The notes beneath the pieces are model-generated. The model saw only the letters and a list, made by a program, of their open reading frames with translations. It did not search any database and was not told the origin of the DNA. This document shows positions 1 to 10,856 of a stretch of 64,000 bases of DNA, in pieces. The stretch comes from Polytrichum commune (Eukaryota > Streptophyta > Polytrichopsida > Polytrichales > Polytrichaceae), in assembly GCA_950295325.1 (NCBI GenBank), contig OX485803.1:9860001-9924000 (forward strand). The letters run 5' to 3'. The number at the start of each line of letters is the position of its first letter. Positions within the stretch are counted from its first letter, which is position 1. Position numbers and translations under genes: made by a program.

Positions 1-552
1 GGCGTCCCATGCTGACTATGTTTTTTATAGTGGATTTTGTACCACACCGTCGGAGATTTAGTAATCAAGTAAGAAGATTTTTTTTCAGATGATGGAGGGC
101 AACGTTTCCAAGGACCTCATCAGCACTGGCTGATGATCAGATAGGTCAGAGCATGTGCTTGAATCTTATAATTTAGCCTAGTACACCGAATGGTCCCAAT
201 AGTGTATGTTGAGAATTAGTGTGGAAAATCATCAACATGGACCACACTAATTTTCTAGTGAAGTTGGAAATAATGTGGGGTCCAAGACCATGGGTTCTTC
301 CTCTCCTAAGTCTTCGTGAAGATTCGTGACCAACACATTGCCATGTACTAGTTATAGGACCACAAGTAGCACAAATTAGAGTAATCACCCGTATTAATTT
401 TCTTACAAAACATTTAATGTGGTGCACACTACTTTTCTACTAGAAATCTAGTGTGGGTTGAAAAGGAATGGGGCCCATGTAAATTCTTGTTGCAAGAATT
501 AGCGTGGGCTCTAGAACGTGGTCCATAGTAATAGGACACTTTAGTGTACTTG
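1..552. other. Non-coding, diverged repeat next to assembly gap
   Basis: I see no supportable gene. Two segments (about 236-300 and 433-530) share words such as 'ctagtg', 'gtgggg' and 'ggtcc', suggesting an old direct repeat of 100-200 bp. Such repetition may be why the assembly breaks just downstream. No protein similarity recognised on either strand. Confidence 0.4.
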
Positions 553-752
553 NNNNNNNNNNNNNNNNNNNNNNNNNNNNNNNNNNNNNNNNNNNNNNNN
601 NNNNNNNNNNNNNNNNNNNNNNNNNNNNNNNNNNNNNNNNNNNNNNNNNNNNNNNNNNNNNNNNNNNNNNNNNNNNNNNNNNNNNNNNNNNNNNNNNNNN
701 NNNNNNNNNNNNNNNNNNNNNNNNNNNNNNNNNNNNNNNNNNNNNNNNNNNN
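553..752. other. Assembly gap of 200 N
   Basis: The stretch is 200 unknown bases exactly, a round number that suggests a scaffold gap of nominal size. Reading frames that cross it have no meaning. Confidence 0.98.
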
Positions 753-2188
753 GGGATGTTCAACTAGAGCTTCGGTTGTGTCTAGGGAAACTCATCATCT
801 ACATAGGCTTAACCATTAAAGGGCTACATAATCAACCCAAAGCATGTGCTTCTTTTGAGTAACTTAAAAGGTATCGAACAAGTATTTCTTGAGTTGAGTT
901 TTGCTCTACTTGTAGTTTTAGAAAGTTTCAAACCACTTTTGTCAATTCCTAACATTATTCAAATCCAGAACAATGTTATGTGGGACTGACAGTAGATTGA
1001 ATGTGGGAAGTGTCCGGGAAATACTACGTGGAATATTGTCAATCCCACATAACACTGCTATGGATCTTAATAATGTTATGTTGGATTGTACGAAATAACT
1101 ATCACCATTCTCTATGGAATTTTGAGGTCTTCAACATCAAAAAGAAAAGAAAAAAAGGGTTGGCAAAATTGTTAGTAAAGGAAAACTAATAAGGTTATTG
1201 ACTTGGTATTTCTTTCCAATCTTCAATTTTCAACCAATAAAACACACATGAGAGAGTTGGGCTTTTCTTGCTTAAAGCCATGCTTACTGTCAAGCTTAGT
1301 CTTTGTGCAATACATCCTCTTATCAAGAGGCCATACCATTCCTTTGCATATCCATGTACCTTTCAAAACCTGGGTGGGTGGGTGGGATCATTTCCCATGG
1401 CTACTCCCTTGCTTATCAAACTACTTACCATGGTCATTGTCATTTCTTGGTATATCTCTAAGAAGGTAGACAACCATAAGTAAACTACTTACTAAGGTTT
1501 TACCTTTGTACCCTTAATGTAAAGTAATGTCCTTCATATCCAAAGCATGCCAATTTCTAGTATAAACCTTGTCCACTATTACTTCAAAAGTCCTATCATT
1601 ACTTAATATACTGCCTAACATTCCTCGTCTTTAATGAATGTCTAAGCCCTATGTACACACTGTTTTTTGACAAAAGTTGGTATGCAAAACCTAAAGATGC
1701 TGTCAAATTTGTGTAGGGTCTGCCTCACATGTGCCCATGCCACCAACCAAATCCAAAGAGAGGGTTAGTAACGTACACGAGGCGAATAACAGCAGAACCC
1801 AATTGTTATCTATGTCACACAATAATGTACAACATGAACATACGTTTGCAACAAAGAATACACATACTTTTATGGAGTACTCTACCTGTTCCTTAGCCAT
1901 TTGAACCTTGTGCATCCGAGGTTAGAGTTGAGTTACATACACCTCCCAACACACCCAGATTGCACCACTTACGCTAAACTCAAAAGTTACTTAGGGTAAA
2001 CAACCACCGCGGTTTAGCCTTTGAAAGGAGGTCCTTGTGAGTTAACTATCATTTGTATGTTAACTCCAAATTAGGTCACAAAGCCAAACTTTGTAACACG
2101 TCAGTTATCCCAAAATACTATAGCAAGCATTAGTTAGAATGCAAATGAATTGGAAATGAAATTGGATTGGAAAATGTCAATCTACTAG
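753..2188. other. No gene seen
   Basis: AT-rich sequence with short frames only on both strands and no recognisable protein. A short (gggt)n run lies near 1373-1386. Nothing else can be supported here. Confidence 0.4.
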
Positions 2189-2655
2189 GGGTTGGACACT
2201 CTATAGGATTTTTTTGCATTATGTATGGCGAAGGCCCGGGGGTGGACTCTTCATATCACATATGAAGTAACATGAGTGTAACAAGGGGTATTATTTGAGG
2301 CATTAGTGTACATAGTATACATAAGGGGGAGGTATTGTTTTTCTCTAGTGTGTACATCCAAAAAAGCTATTAAATTTTATGAAGTAAAGGTAGATATACA
2401 AAAGAGGGTCCTAAGGTTTATAGGAGAAAATGACAATGGATGTGTTGGTTTCATCCACTCCACGTTTTCATCCATTGTTTTCTTTTGGTCATAGACCTCA
2501 CTGACTTCCTTTGTGTCCTCTTGTTGAGGTTTGCATTTGGGTTCTAGGTAAAACTAGAGACTCTTGGAGCTCTCATAGGCTTCCTTTAGTTTTCCTCTCC
2601 AAGATTGTGGCCTCGGGTAGGTTACTCTATAAGATTTTTGTGCACCATGTACGGC
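2189..2655 (+). repeat. Partial copy of TIR element family R1
   Basis: From 'cccgggggtggactcttcat' (about 2236) to about 2625 the sequence aligns with the left halves of the elements at 14281-14990 and 33009-34577: the same G-rich start, 'gtgtacat', 'tttcatcca' and 'gggtttgcattt' blocks in the same order. The right half is missing, so this copy is truncated. It is flanked by two imperfect direct repeats of about 36 bp (2189-2229 and 2622-2655, both of form 'ctctata.gattttt' ... 'tatgtatggcg' or 'catgtacggcg'). Confidence 0.6.
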
Positions 2656-3304
2656 GGAGGGTATTTGTTTAAGGGCTATTTACCTCCAAGGCACGAATTA
2701 AAAGCTTCCTATTTTTTTTTAATACCCTACCATTACTTATACTGCCCATGTCATTGTAATATTTGTAGTCTACATTCATTTTAATTTTTTTAAATATTTC
2801 AAAGTGCATGCAATGCAAAATTGGTGGGGAAAAACATGGCAACAAAAAGACAAAGCATACATACTATTGCAAAAACTTAACGTACATGTGAATGACTTGT
2901 GCTTACCAAAACAAATCTCAACTTGTGCAAAATATTTATATTGTTAACCACATCACAGAAGAACAAGTATGATAACATGATGCATATCATTCCAAGACCA
3001 TAACTTGAATGATATCATACAATTGCAAATGATGAAGGACACAATGATACTTAAGCATGATGCAATGTAAAATTTGCTTTAAAATTTGCAGTTTTACAGC
3101 CCATAGAACATAACCTTCGTGCATCAAAAAAGAAGACTAAGGATAGAAACAAAAATAAATAAATGGGTATTCACAAACACAACTCACACTCTATAAAAGT
3201 CTAACGCAAACACAATAAAAACCGCAACCATTGCACCTATGTAGAAGTCATGTGGTTCCCTACAAGTCTGTGCAGGTGGGTTTAAGGTATACAAAACAAA
3301 CTAT
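2656..3304. other. No gene; AT-rich, possible hAT-like remnant
   Basis: Positions 2665-2750 contain 'gggctatttacct' and 'ataccctaccattacttat', which resemble the inner arms of the poly-G-ended element at 33368-34203, so a remnant of that family is plausible. The remainder is AT-rich with no recognisable coding sequence. Confidence 0.35.
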
Positions 3305-3562
3305 TGGATATCTATAGGATTAAAGATAAGATTGTACAAACATATACACATAAACAAAGGCATATGAATAATGCGTGGAGTGATATGGTCTCATGCTCTC
3401 CTTGTTTTGTTTTTCATTGTTTTTCTTATTTTCATTGTTTCATACAAATAATCTGGGAGAACTCTTATCTCTCTTTGGACTAGCATTGTAGCCTTATTCT
3501 GACCTCATTGTTTCTCATGCCTCTTCCATCATATTTCTATTGGCTACAAGCAATTTAATGCT
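3305..3562 (-). repeat. 3' LTR of Ty1/copia element
   Basis: This segment (on the + strand from 'ctattggatatctatagga' to 'caatttaatgct') aligns along its whole length with 10207-10856, apart from a SINE in the latter, and in inverse orientation with the solo LTR at 36945-37205. It lies just beyond the degraded RNase H domain, as the 3' LTR of a minus-strand element should. Next to it, on the - strand, is a purine-rich tract (around 3563-3585) that could be the polypurine tract. Exact ends are uncertain by a few bases because neither copy has clean TG...CA termini. Confidence 0.75.
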
Positions 3563-4149
3563 TTGCCTTCTACACTCTCACTTTGCGAGTAGTCAAAGGC
3601 TTCTAAACCCATTGCCTTTGTTAATGCTTGATACCTATCATTTGCAAGTGGTTTGGCGAGCACTTCCATTATTATATCCTCTGTTAGACAACACTTCAAA
3701 CAAATTTCTTAGTTTTCTAGTTTCTTTCTAATGAAGTGATGTCGAAGATCGATATGTTTGGTACGAAAAGGGTGTACGAGATTCTTTGCAAGTGCTATGC
3801 ATCCGTGATTGTCGCACATGATGGATGTCGGTTCTTCTTGCATGTTTCACACATCCGCCAAAAGTTGTCTAAGCCAAACTATTTCCTTCGTGCAATGGCT
3901 AGTGGTCATGTACTCCGCCTTTGTTGTAGACAATGCAATGGTTGGTTGTTTCTTGCATTTCCATGAAATAACTCCAAAGCCAACAAAAATAATGCATCTC
4001 TTGATTCATTTGCATCGCAAAATCCTCTGAAGGCAATATCTTTGACTCCGAGGCATAATTTGAAGTCCAAAGTGCCTTTCAAATGCCTCATAATGTGTTT
4101 TACAACCATCCAAATGCGGAGGGCCGACCTTTGACATAAATTGGCTTAC

Positions 4150-5567
4150 CGTATTCGCCGCAAATGCAATATTGGCCCTCATGGCTACCATTGTATATAT
4201 AAGAGATCCAACCCCGTCCTTGAATAGAACACCTTCCATTTCCCTTTGCACATTCCCAAATTCCTCATCCGAAAATTTTAACAATTTTGAATTCGCATTG
4301 AACAAGGTTTCGATCGGTTTGCATTATTCCATGTTCAAACACTTGAGTTCATGGCAATAGTACGGGCTTTTCTATTCTTGTCAAATTCCATTTCTAAGTA
4401 ATAATGCAACTCTTCGAGATCACTCGTCTCAAATTTCTTCTCGAACTCCGATTTGAGCCACTTCAATTGGGTTAAATTGTTTGCCAATATGATCAAATAA
4501 TTCATGTAAAAGATTGTAACCAACAAATATTCACCCGTTTGTTTGATCTACAATAAATGATCCGCTTGGCTCTTACAAAAGTCCTCGTTGATGAAAAATG
4601 ACTCGATACAGTGGTACCACGTCCTTGGCGATTGCTTGAGCCTGTACAAAATTTTCTTGAGGTTACACACAAGGTTTTTCTTCCCCTCTTATATGAAACA
4701 CACCAGTTGATTCATATAGATTTCCATTTCCAATATTCGATTCAAAAATGCTGCCTTTAAATTCATTTGATGGATCTCCCAATCTATGGCTGCTTCTATT
4801 GCGAGAATGCATCTAATGGTGATAAATTTGGTCATAGGGCAAAGATCTTGTTGAAATCTACTGCAGCCATTTGAGAATATCCCTTTGCTACTAACGATGC
4901 CTTATACCTAACAATTTCACATGATGCATTCATCTTAGTACGGAATATCCATTTGCACCTTACACCCTTACGATCTTTTGGAATATTAGTCAAATTTTAT
5001 GTGCCGATGGCCATGAGCAAGTCATACTCCTTTTGCATTGCGGCCTCCCACTTGCTTGCATATTTGAATCTCAATGTTTTGCATAAATTCAATGGATCAT
5101 CAAGAAAGTCACATTGAACCGTCCTTCACCATGTTGGGGTAGAATGTGATCTTTCTACCACTCTTCGGGTGGGCGCTGCTCCATATAAGGATATCTTCTA
5201 CTTTGACGAATAGTTCAATGCGGCTGTTATTCTTTGCGGGTATTTTAATTGCTTCTTTATTTGCAACCAAATGATCTTCAACTTGCCCTTTGCGTTCCTC
5301 ACCGTCACCACACCAAAATAATTTGGAAAAATCGTCCACAACAACAACCATAGAGCCTTCATTTTTTCTACTTTGATGCATTTTCAAATCGTTTTCAATG
5401 CTTGTGCTATCTTTCATGATTACCACGTCTTTATTTTTTAAAACACATTTACATATAGACCTTGGTTCTTTTACAATAATATGAAAAAAAACATTTTGTG
5501 TCCTTTGCATCAAGCTTATCCCTCTTTTCATCCGGCACCATTGCATAGGCGATGCATCATAACACAT
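4150..5567 (-). pseudogene. Copia reverse transcriptase region, dead
   Basis: The - strand gives pieces of the copia RT: FKDGVGSLIYTMVAMRANIA (about 4170-4230) matches the usual block VGSLMYAMVCTRPDIA, and LEELHYYLEMEF (about 4375-4410) matches DLGELHYFLGIEV. The metal-binding YVDD box reads FYMNY near 4500-4515, removing both aspartates. Further upstream, 5109-5567 is open but only weakly like the integrase-RT linker. Stops and frame changes separate the pieces. Confidence 0.75.
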
Positions 5568-5604
5568 GCATGTGTGTAATGTAAGGCATGCTCCCGCTCC
5601 ACAT

Positions 5605-5870
5605 TTATTTGAGCGTAATAGAGTCCAATGCCCTTGTTGGACATTGATTTTGTGTGTAAACCGTATTTACCACTTTTCTCGCCCAAAATAATTTGTCAAG
5701 GTTTAGAGCATGAAGCATGTTCCTTGCCATCTTCACAATGGTATGAGTCGCACAGTCCACCACTCTATTATATTGAGGCATATACGGGGCAAACGTTTGT
5801 TTTTTCAATACCATGATCCTTCAAAAAAATGTTGAATGATTTGGAATTAAACTCCCCGCTATTATCCAAT
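5605..5870 (-). pseudogene. Copia integrase fragment (middle part)
   Basis: The - strand reads LDNSGEFNSKSF followed by FLKDHGIEKTN (about 5800-5870) and, after a frame change, FAPYMPQYNRVVD and MARNMLHALNLDKLFWA (5605-5790). These match the copia integrase core, where the DNGGEF box carries the second catalytic aspartate. Here DNGGEF reads DNSGEF. The first part of integrase lies beyond a ~950-bp insertion, at 6844-7075. Confidence 0.8.
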
Positions 5871-5885
5871 TGAAACTATCATGAC

Positions 5886-6830
5886 CTTTGCTAGCACCCC
5901 TTAACTTATCTTAACGGCTTTGCAACTCTAACAAGTGTCACGAGCACTAGCTTGTATATCCTGGACATGTGCATGGTTAGTTCCTTATACCGTGGACCTC
6001 CAATCTCATAACTTGGTAACCGACCTTTCTACACATGCATTCAAAATTCTCCCCTAAGTAAATAAGCAATGATTAGATGTGGACTTCTATTCATGAAAGT
6101 CCAATCTTGAGTTGATCATTGTTTTGCCGGAGCAACACTACAACACCTGAAGCATAGTTGCTAAGTATGCTTCAAGTGGGCTAGGTTGGCAATGTTGCCT
6201 CACCCATATAAGCCTCTAGGACTTTGGGTAGGGCCCCTATCCCACCATCAAATAATATTTTGTCTCTCTCCTAAGAATTGGGACCAAGTAGACATTTTCC
6301 CTTAGCCACTAAGGCTAGAAACTCCCTTCCCCTAGCTTCAGACCTCCATAATTTTGTTTTATGATCTCTGATTTTATCAAGCAACCACTTCATCGACATG
6401 TACTCTTTGCGTAGATGCCAATAAACTCTTCATTTGGCCCATTCAGGCAAGTATTGAGGACGGTATGGTTTTTTTGAATTCAGACGGCACTCCAAGGTGA
6501 CTGATGTTCTAGGGTGTTGTCCGTAGATCGTGCCCCACTCAAATCTCCTAGTTCACACTTCCAATTTGGAAGTTCTTGAGCAATCTAAAATGCAGATACT
6601 GTAAGCTACTTAATGCTCATGGCCTTCCCTCGTGAGTCATAGTCTTCGTGGATGGGAGGCGTTTTCAACACCCAAATCCTCACGTACAATATGATCACTT
6701 GGACCCTTTCACTTATGGCTCCACAGGTCCTGGACATTATTCCGGTGTCCCCCTTGTGCCCATGATATTACAAACGCTCTTCATGGAGATATGTGCAAGA
6801 CAAACGCTTTGATTTTGTGTTTTGATGCAT
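5886..6830. repeat. ~950-bp insertion, copy A, inside copia integrase
   Basis: Copy A aligns in the same orientation with 7062-8045 through many shared blocks: 'cttctacacatgcatt', 'gccggagcaacactacaac', 'agatgtggacttc', 'cctccataa', 'agtattgagga', 'cccactcaaat', 'tgggaggcgtt'. It interrupts the integrase coding sequence between the block ending FREFKAYVKMH and the one starting LDNSGEF, so it was inserted after the copia element. I find no coding capacity, LTR ends or clear terminal repeats, and class is unknown. Confidence 0.65.
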
Positions 6831-6843
6831 CTTTACATATGCC

Positions 6844-7075
6844 TTGAACTCCCTGAAATTTTCACCATATTATTTTTTGAACTTCAACACATACAACCAC
6901 ACATTCATTGAAAAGTCATTAATGAAAATTTTGAAGTGTCTTGCACTGCCCATAGATGTGATCTTCATGGGGCCACACATGTCAAAATGCATTATTTATG
7001 AAGGCTCGGTCATTCGCCTCCCCCATTTGTTTGGAAATGCAAAAATGTGTTGTATCGCAACCCTTGCTAGTTCCT
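6844..7075 (-). pseudogene. Copia integrase fragment (N-terminal part)
   Basis: On the - strand this encodes, with one stop, a block like CGPMKITSMGSARHFKIFIN followed by DFSMNVWLYVLKF and FREFKAYVKMH. The usual copia integrase has DLCGPM.T.S.GG.RYFL.FIDDFSRK.WVYFL.. FKAL; the first catalytic aspartate block is thus recognisable. It lies between the two ~950-bp insertions. Confidence 0.8.
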
Positions 7076-8045
7076 CTTAACTATCTTGGCCGTTTTTCAA
7101 TTCTAACAAGGCTCACGAGCGTCAATCCATCACATTTTATTCATGTGAATGCTTAGCTTCCAATATCTTGGACCTTCAAACTCATAGGTAGGTGACCGAC
7201 CCTTCTACACATGCATTAGGAACTCCTCCCTTAATAAATAGCCAATGGTTAGATGTGGACTTCCATCCATGGATCACATCCATCTAATCTTTAGTTGATC
7301 ATTGCGTTGCCGGAGCAACACTACAACAACCCGAAGCATACTTGGCAACTATATCCCCAGATTGGGCCAACGCCCGTAAAGGCCGTATTTTTCGGCCTTG
7401 GGTGGGTTCGGCTCGCCACACCGACTCATTCATATTATCCTCTAGGGCTTTGGACAGGGCCCCTACCCCATCATCAAGTATCATTTTGTCTCTCTTCTAA
7501 GAGTTGAGGCCAAATAAAAAAATAAATTCTTAGCCCTTGGGATTGGAAGCCCCAACAACTTTATACCTCCATAACTTTGTTTCATAATATTTGATTCTAT
7601 CAAGCAACCGCTCTATTGACATTCTTTGCATAAATGCCGATAGACCCCCTCACTTGCCCCAATCTGGTAAGTATTGAGGAAGTTAAGATTGTTCTTACCT
7701 CGGCAGTCTTGGACGCCATCCCCATATTACTGTTGTTTTAGGGTGATGCCCTACGTAGCACCCCACTCAAATTGCTATATCTCCTAGTTCACGCCTCTGA
7801 TTGAGGTGTTCTTGATTGAGAATCCCGACATCATAAGCCACCCAATGCTCATTGCCTCACTCTTGTGACTCCTAGTCTTTGTGGGTGGGAGGCGTTCTCA
7901 ACGCCCATGGCCTTCACTCCACACTATGATTACTTGGGCCCTCTCACCAATGGCGCCATAAGTACAAGGTGTCACTTCGGTGTCTCCTTTGTGCCCATGG
8001 TGTTTCAAACACTGCTCGTGAAGAAGTGCGTGACATGTTATTTGC
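7062..8045. repeat. ~980-bp insertion, copy B, inside copia pol
   Basis: Second copy of the insertion described at 5886-6830, same orientation, clearly diverged, with small extra segments such as 'gggccaacgcccgtaaagg' near 7363. It lies between the integrase N-terminal block and the protease/gag part. No recognisable protein. Whether it arose by independent insertion or by duplication of copy A is not decidable by eye. Confidence 0.6.
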
Positions 8046-8659
8046 CGTCAGTGCATATTTCGCAAAACAACAAGGATATAGGATAAGAAGATTTGTGAAG
8101 GTTCATGCTAGTCACCATGTTTTGGAGCTAATGAATACGCTTCACGTTCAAATGACCAAAGTGGCGGTGCCAAAGTTCGAGCATACCATTTCCATTGGAG
8201 ATTCCACCAAATTGGTTGCATCTTCTCTATATATCCTCACAAAATCTATTTAATATAAAATATCTTTGCGTGTCGCACTCACAATGGCTTCACCATTGCA
8301 AGATTCTACAATGCATTTATTCAGGTTGAATTGAACATTTAAATCATTTGATGCAAATTTGCTCACCGAGGGCATGTTGGTATGTGACTTGGACACGTGA
8401 AGCGCATTTTTGATACAAATTGGGTTCATATTAACTTAGATAATTGTTTTCACAATGATGGATCCCATTTTGATGGCTTAGACAACACTATTATATATCA
8501 TTCAAATACACATTGCTTGAAGTTATTACCTCATATGTATTCTATGTTTGATGGCTCTCGAATTCATGATCCACTTGCACACGCTTTTAGATTACATTTC
8601 ATTTTGCATTACAAATGTATAGTCGTTGTCGTCATTCATATTTGTTGCACTTTCTCGGT

Positions 8660-9388
8660 CCTTGTTTTTAGCTATGTAGCAAAAACACACAATGTGCCCG
8701 GTTTGCCGCAGTAGAAGTACAATTTTGCGCTTCGGTACATTAATGAGTTGCCGCCTTTGTTTTGTTGCAACATCATGGCGGCATTTTCACCTTGGGGATT
8801 CTCCTTACGCTTCGACATCTTGTATATCAAACACGGCGTCACGTAGTCCATCGTATGTTTCTTCATCGACATCTTTTCAAGGGTGGTGATCAAGTATTCA
8901 TACGATGCCGGAAAGCTCTTGGACAATATTATGACAATGTCTTTGTTTTTTACAGATACCTCCAAATAAGTAAGTTGATTCTTGAGCACCTTGATCTTGT
9001 TAACGTGGCCTAACAAGTCGTTGACTTTTGGCCTTTTGCATGTAAAAAACTTACAACGAATAAAGAGGATGTTGGACAAATTCTTCATATTGTGAATGTT
9101 GCAAATGATTTTTCACGCCTCTGTGAATCTTCTACAACTCTTAATGTGTACAAGTTGGTTGTCTGCCAATTTGAGTGCGATGATGAATATGATATTCTTG
9201 ACGCGTCTTTATCACTTCTTCAACACTTTGGAACCCGCATTAGAAGGTGAAGCTTCTTCGGATTTGTCCACAATATCCTAAAAATCTATGAATGCCAATA
9301 ACATTTTAATTTAAAATTTCTAAAAGTTGAAGTTCCCTCCATTGAACTTGTCAACGATTCTAGTGGCCTCGCTCTCAAATAATGCCAT
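8660..9388 (-). pseudogene. Copia gag remnant
   Basis: From the ATG at 9388 the - strand reads MALFESEATRIVDKFNGGNF, then stops, and resumes in the same family pattern (KVNDLLGHVNKIKVLKNQL; VIILSKSFPASYEYLITTLE) at about 8770-9010, ending in the zinc-knuckle start YFYCGKPG. This is the plant copia gag layout. At least four stop codons break it. Confidence 0.8.
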
Positions 9389-9399
9389 CGTACATTCAA

Positions 9400-10190
9400 T
9401 ATACTATCAAAACAGTCAAACTAGCGTTTATTGGCCTATAATCAATCCAACCTAATCTTAAAGATAAAATTTTATACTCAAAATATTTACTTACAACTCA
9501 ATGGAAACATGTTTATATGCTTTCAAATGGGTCTCTTGGTCTCTAAAATGTTAGATCTTCTACTCAAAAGAGAACTTAAGACATTCAAATCATTCAAATA
9601 AGATTTCCTTGATTTCAAATGCCTTATAATCTCAAATACCTCAAGAGAGTTCTTAAGACATTTAATCATTTAAATAAGATCTCATTCACCTCAAATGTGC
9701 CTTACACTTTCAAAGAAACATCTCAACACTCAAGCCTCTCAAATCATGTGCTATTGAAGTTTAAATTCCTTCAAAGTTCTCAAGTAAACTCTTGAACGCT
9801 CAACACACTCAAGTATTCTTTGAAGTCTAAATACCTTCAAACCTTTCAAATAAGTCTTTCAATACTCAAGCCTCTCAAGTCATGTGCTATCGGAGTTTAA
9901 ATACCTTCAAAGCTCTCAAATAAACCCTTGAACACTCAAAACCTTCAAGTCATATGCTTTTAAATCTAAACACCTTCCAACCTCTCAAATAAATATCCCA
10001 ATGCTCAAGAAATTCAAATCACATGCTTCTACATTAGACATATATTCAAGCAAAGGCAAAAAAACAAAGAAATACTTACAACAACCAAATGCGCCTTCGG
10101 ACACCTCCAACACTCCAAAGCGCCAACCCCTCAAGATCCACTCCACAACCTCAAAGAAATCAAATCTTTAGGCACTTCACTTCACTTGCA
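9400..10190 (-). repeat. Copia 5' untranslated region with ~66-bp tandem repeats
   Basis: Between gag and the 5' LTR. Positions about 9720-10030 hold several imperfect units with the core 'ctcaagcctctcaa.tcatg' and 'aaataccttcaaa', spaced by about 65 bp or twice that. No coding sequence. Such repetition in the leader is common in plant LTR elements; function unknown. Confidence 0.55.
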
Positions 10191-10204
10191 TGGTGGGCTC
10201 ATAA
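10190..10204 (-). other. Primer binding site (tRNA-Met type), degraded
   Basis: Directly next to the 5' LTR the - strand reads 'aggttatgagcccacca', close to the 'TGGTATCAGAGCC' pattern complementary to initiator tRNA-Met used by plant copia elements. Position and orientation agree with a minus-strand element. Confidence 0.6.
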
Positions 10205-10206
10205 CC

Positions 10207-10856
10207 TATTGGATATCAATAGGATAGATAGATAGATAGATAGATAGATACATAGAAACTCCGGTCCCTTTTTAGCAAGGGGCCGGCGTGAATAAAGTGT
10301 CCGTTCGTAATGTCGAATGACCCGATGCCCACCGGACAAGGGGACATTGGGGCAATACTACTCTCCCCTTTCGAGGATGGACACTATAGTGACACACTAT
10401 ACTAGTTCCTAGCTAGTCACTAGTGCATTGTAGATACCGGACATGGTATCCTCCCAACGGGCTTTGAGGTACCCATACAACAAGGTCCAAGGACCCCCCA
10501 CCATAGTTGGGTGGACTAAGGTGGTGAGCACCACGCCGGCATGGGGAATGGAACTCACAACCTCCTCATTGGGGGCCATGAGCCCTAACCACCAAGCCAA
10601 GGCCCCCGTGGTGCTTTATCAATAGGACTAGAGATAAGATTGCACAAGCATAGATACATACACAAAGACATATGAACAATGCTCGGAGTGACATGCTCTC
10701 CTTGCTTTGCCTTTTATTATGTTTATTCTTTTCATTGGTTCATCCGAACAATATGGGATAATCTTATCCCTCTTTGGACTAGTAGCCTTATTCTAATCTT
10801 ATTGCTTCTCATGCCTCTTCCATTACATTTTTATTAGCTATGAGCAATTTAATGCT
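10207..10856 (-). repeat. 5' LTR of Ty1/copia, interrupted by a SINE
   Basis: Aligns with 3305-3562 over both flanks: 'ctattggatatc.atagga' at the left, then from 'ctagagataagattgca' to 'caatttaatgct' at the right. Without the SINE at 10225-10616 and one 11-bp target copy the LTR is about 247 bp, close to the 258 bp of the 3' LTR. The two LTRs have diverged visibly (roughly one base in six or seven by eye), so the insertion is old. Confidence 0.78.
10225..10616 (-). mobile_element. tRNA-derived SINE, copy 1
   Basis: On the - strand the head (10616 downwards) contains a box A-like 'ttggcttggtggttaggg' (about 10583-10598) and a box B-like 'gagttccattcc' (about 10544-10555), spaced about 37 bp as in tRNA genes. 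The body ends with 'gggaccggagtttc' and a (tatc)n tail at 10225-10254. It is flanked by a perfect 11-bp direct repeat 'tatcaatagga' (10214-10224 and 10617-10627). The 3' LTR at 3305-3562 keeps the unoccupied site. A second copy is at 34997-35363. No coding capacity; it would need LINE machinery in trans. Confidence 0.88.

Larger units (their letters stand above)
3563..9388 (-). pseudogene. Degenerate Ty1/copia gag-pol
   Basis: Reading the - strand, conserved copia blocks appear in canonical order but in different frames and with stops. Gag: from an ATG at 9388, with the start motif VDKFNGGNF, the rest at about 8670-9090, and a zinc knuckle remnant (YFYCGKPG) near 8700-8730. Protease: near 8540-8580, where the usual DSGA is now NSRA. 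Integrase N-terminal part: 6844-7075 (CGPMKI..GSARHFKIFINDFS). Integrase middle part: 5605-5870 (LDNSGEF; MARNMLHALNLDKLFWA). Reverse transcriptase: about 4150-4526, where the YVDD site reads YMNY. RNase H remnant: 3906-4110 (HLKGTLDF). Order gag-PR-INT-RT-RH is that of Ty1/copia. Active sites of protease and RT are lost, so the element is dead. Two large insertions interrupt it. Confidence 0.88.

Noticed and set aside
10409-10625. Frames on both strands in the SINE
   Set aside because: The same frames occur at 35159-35369 because both are SINE copies; the sequence is tRNA-derived, not coding.
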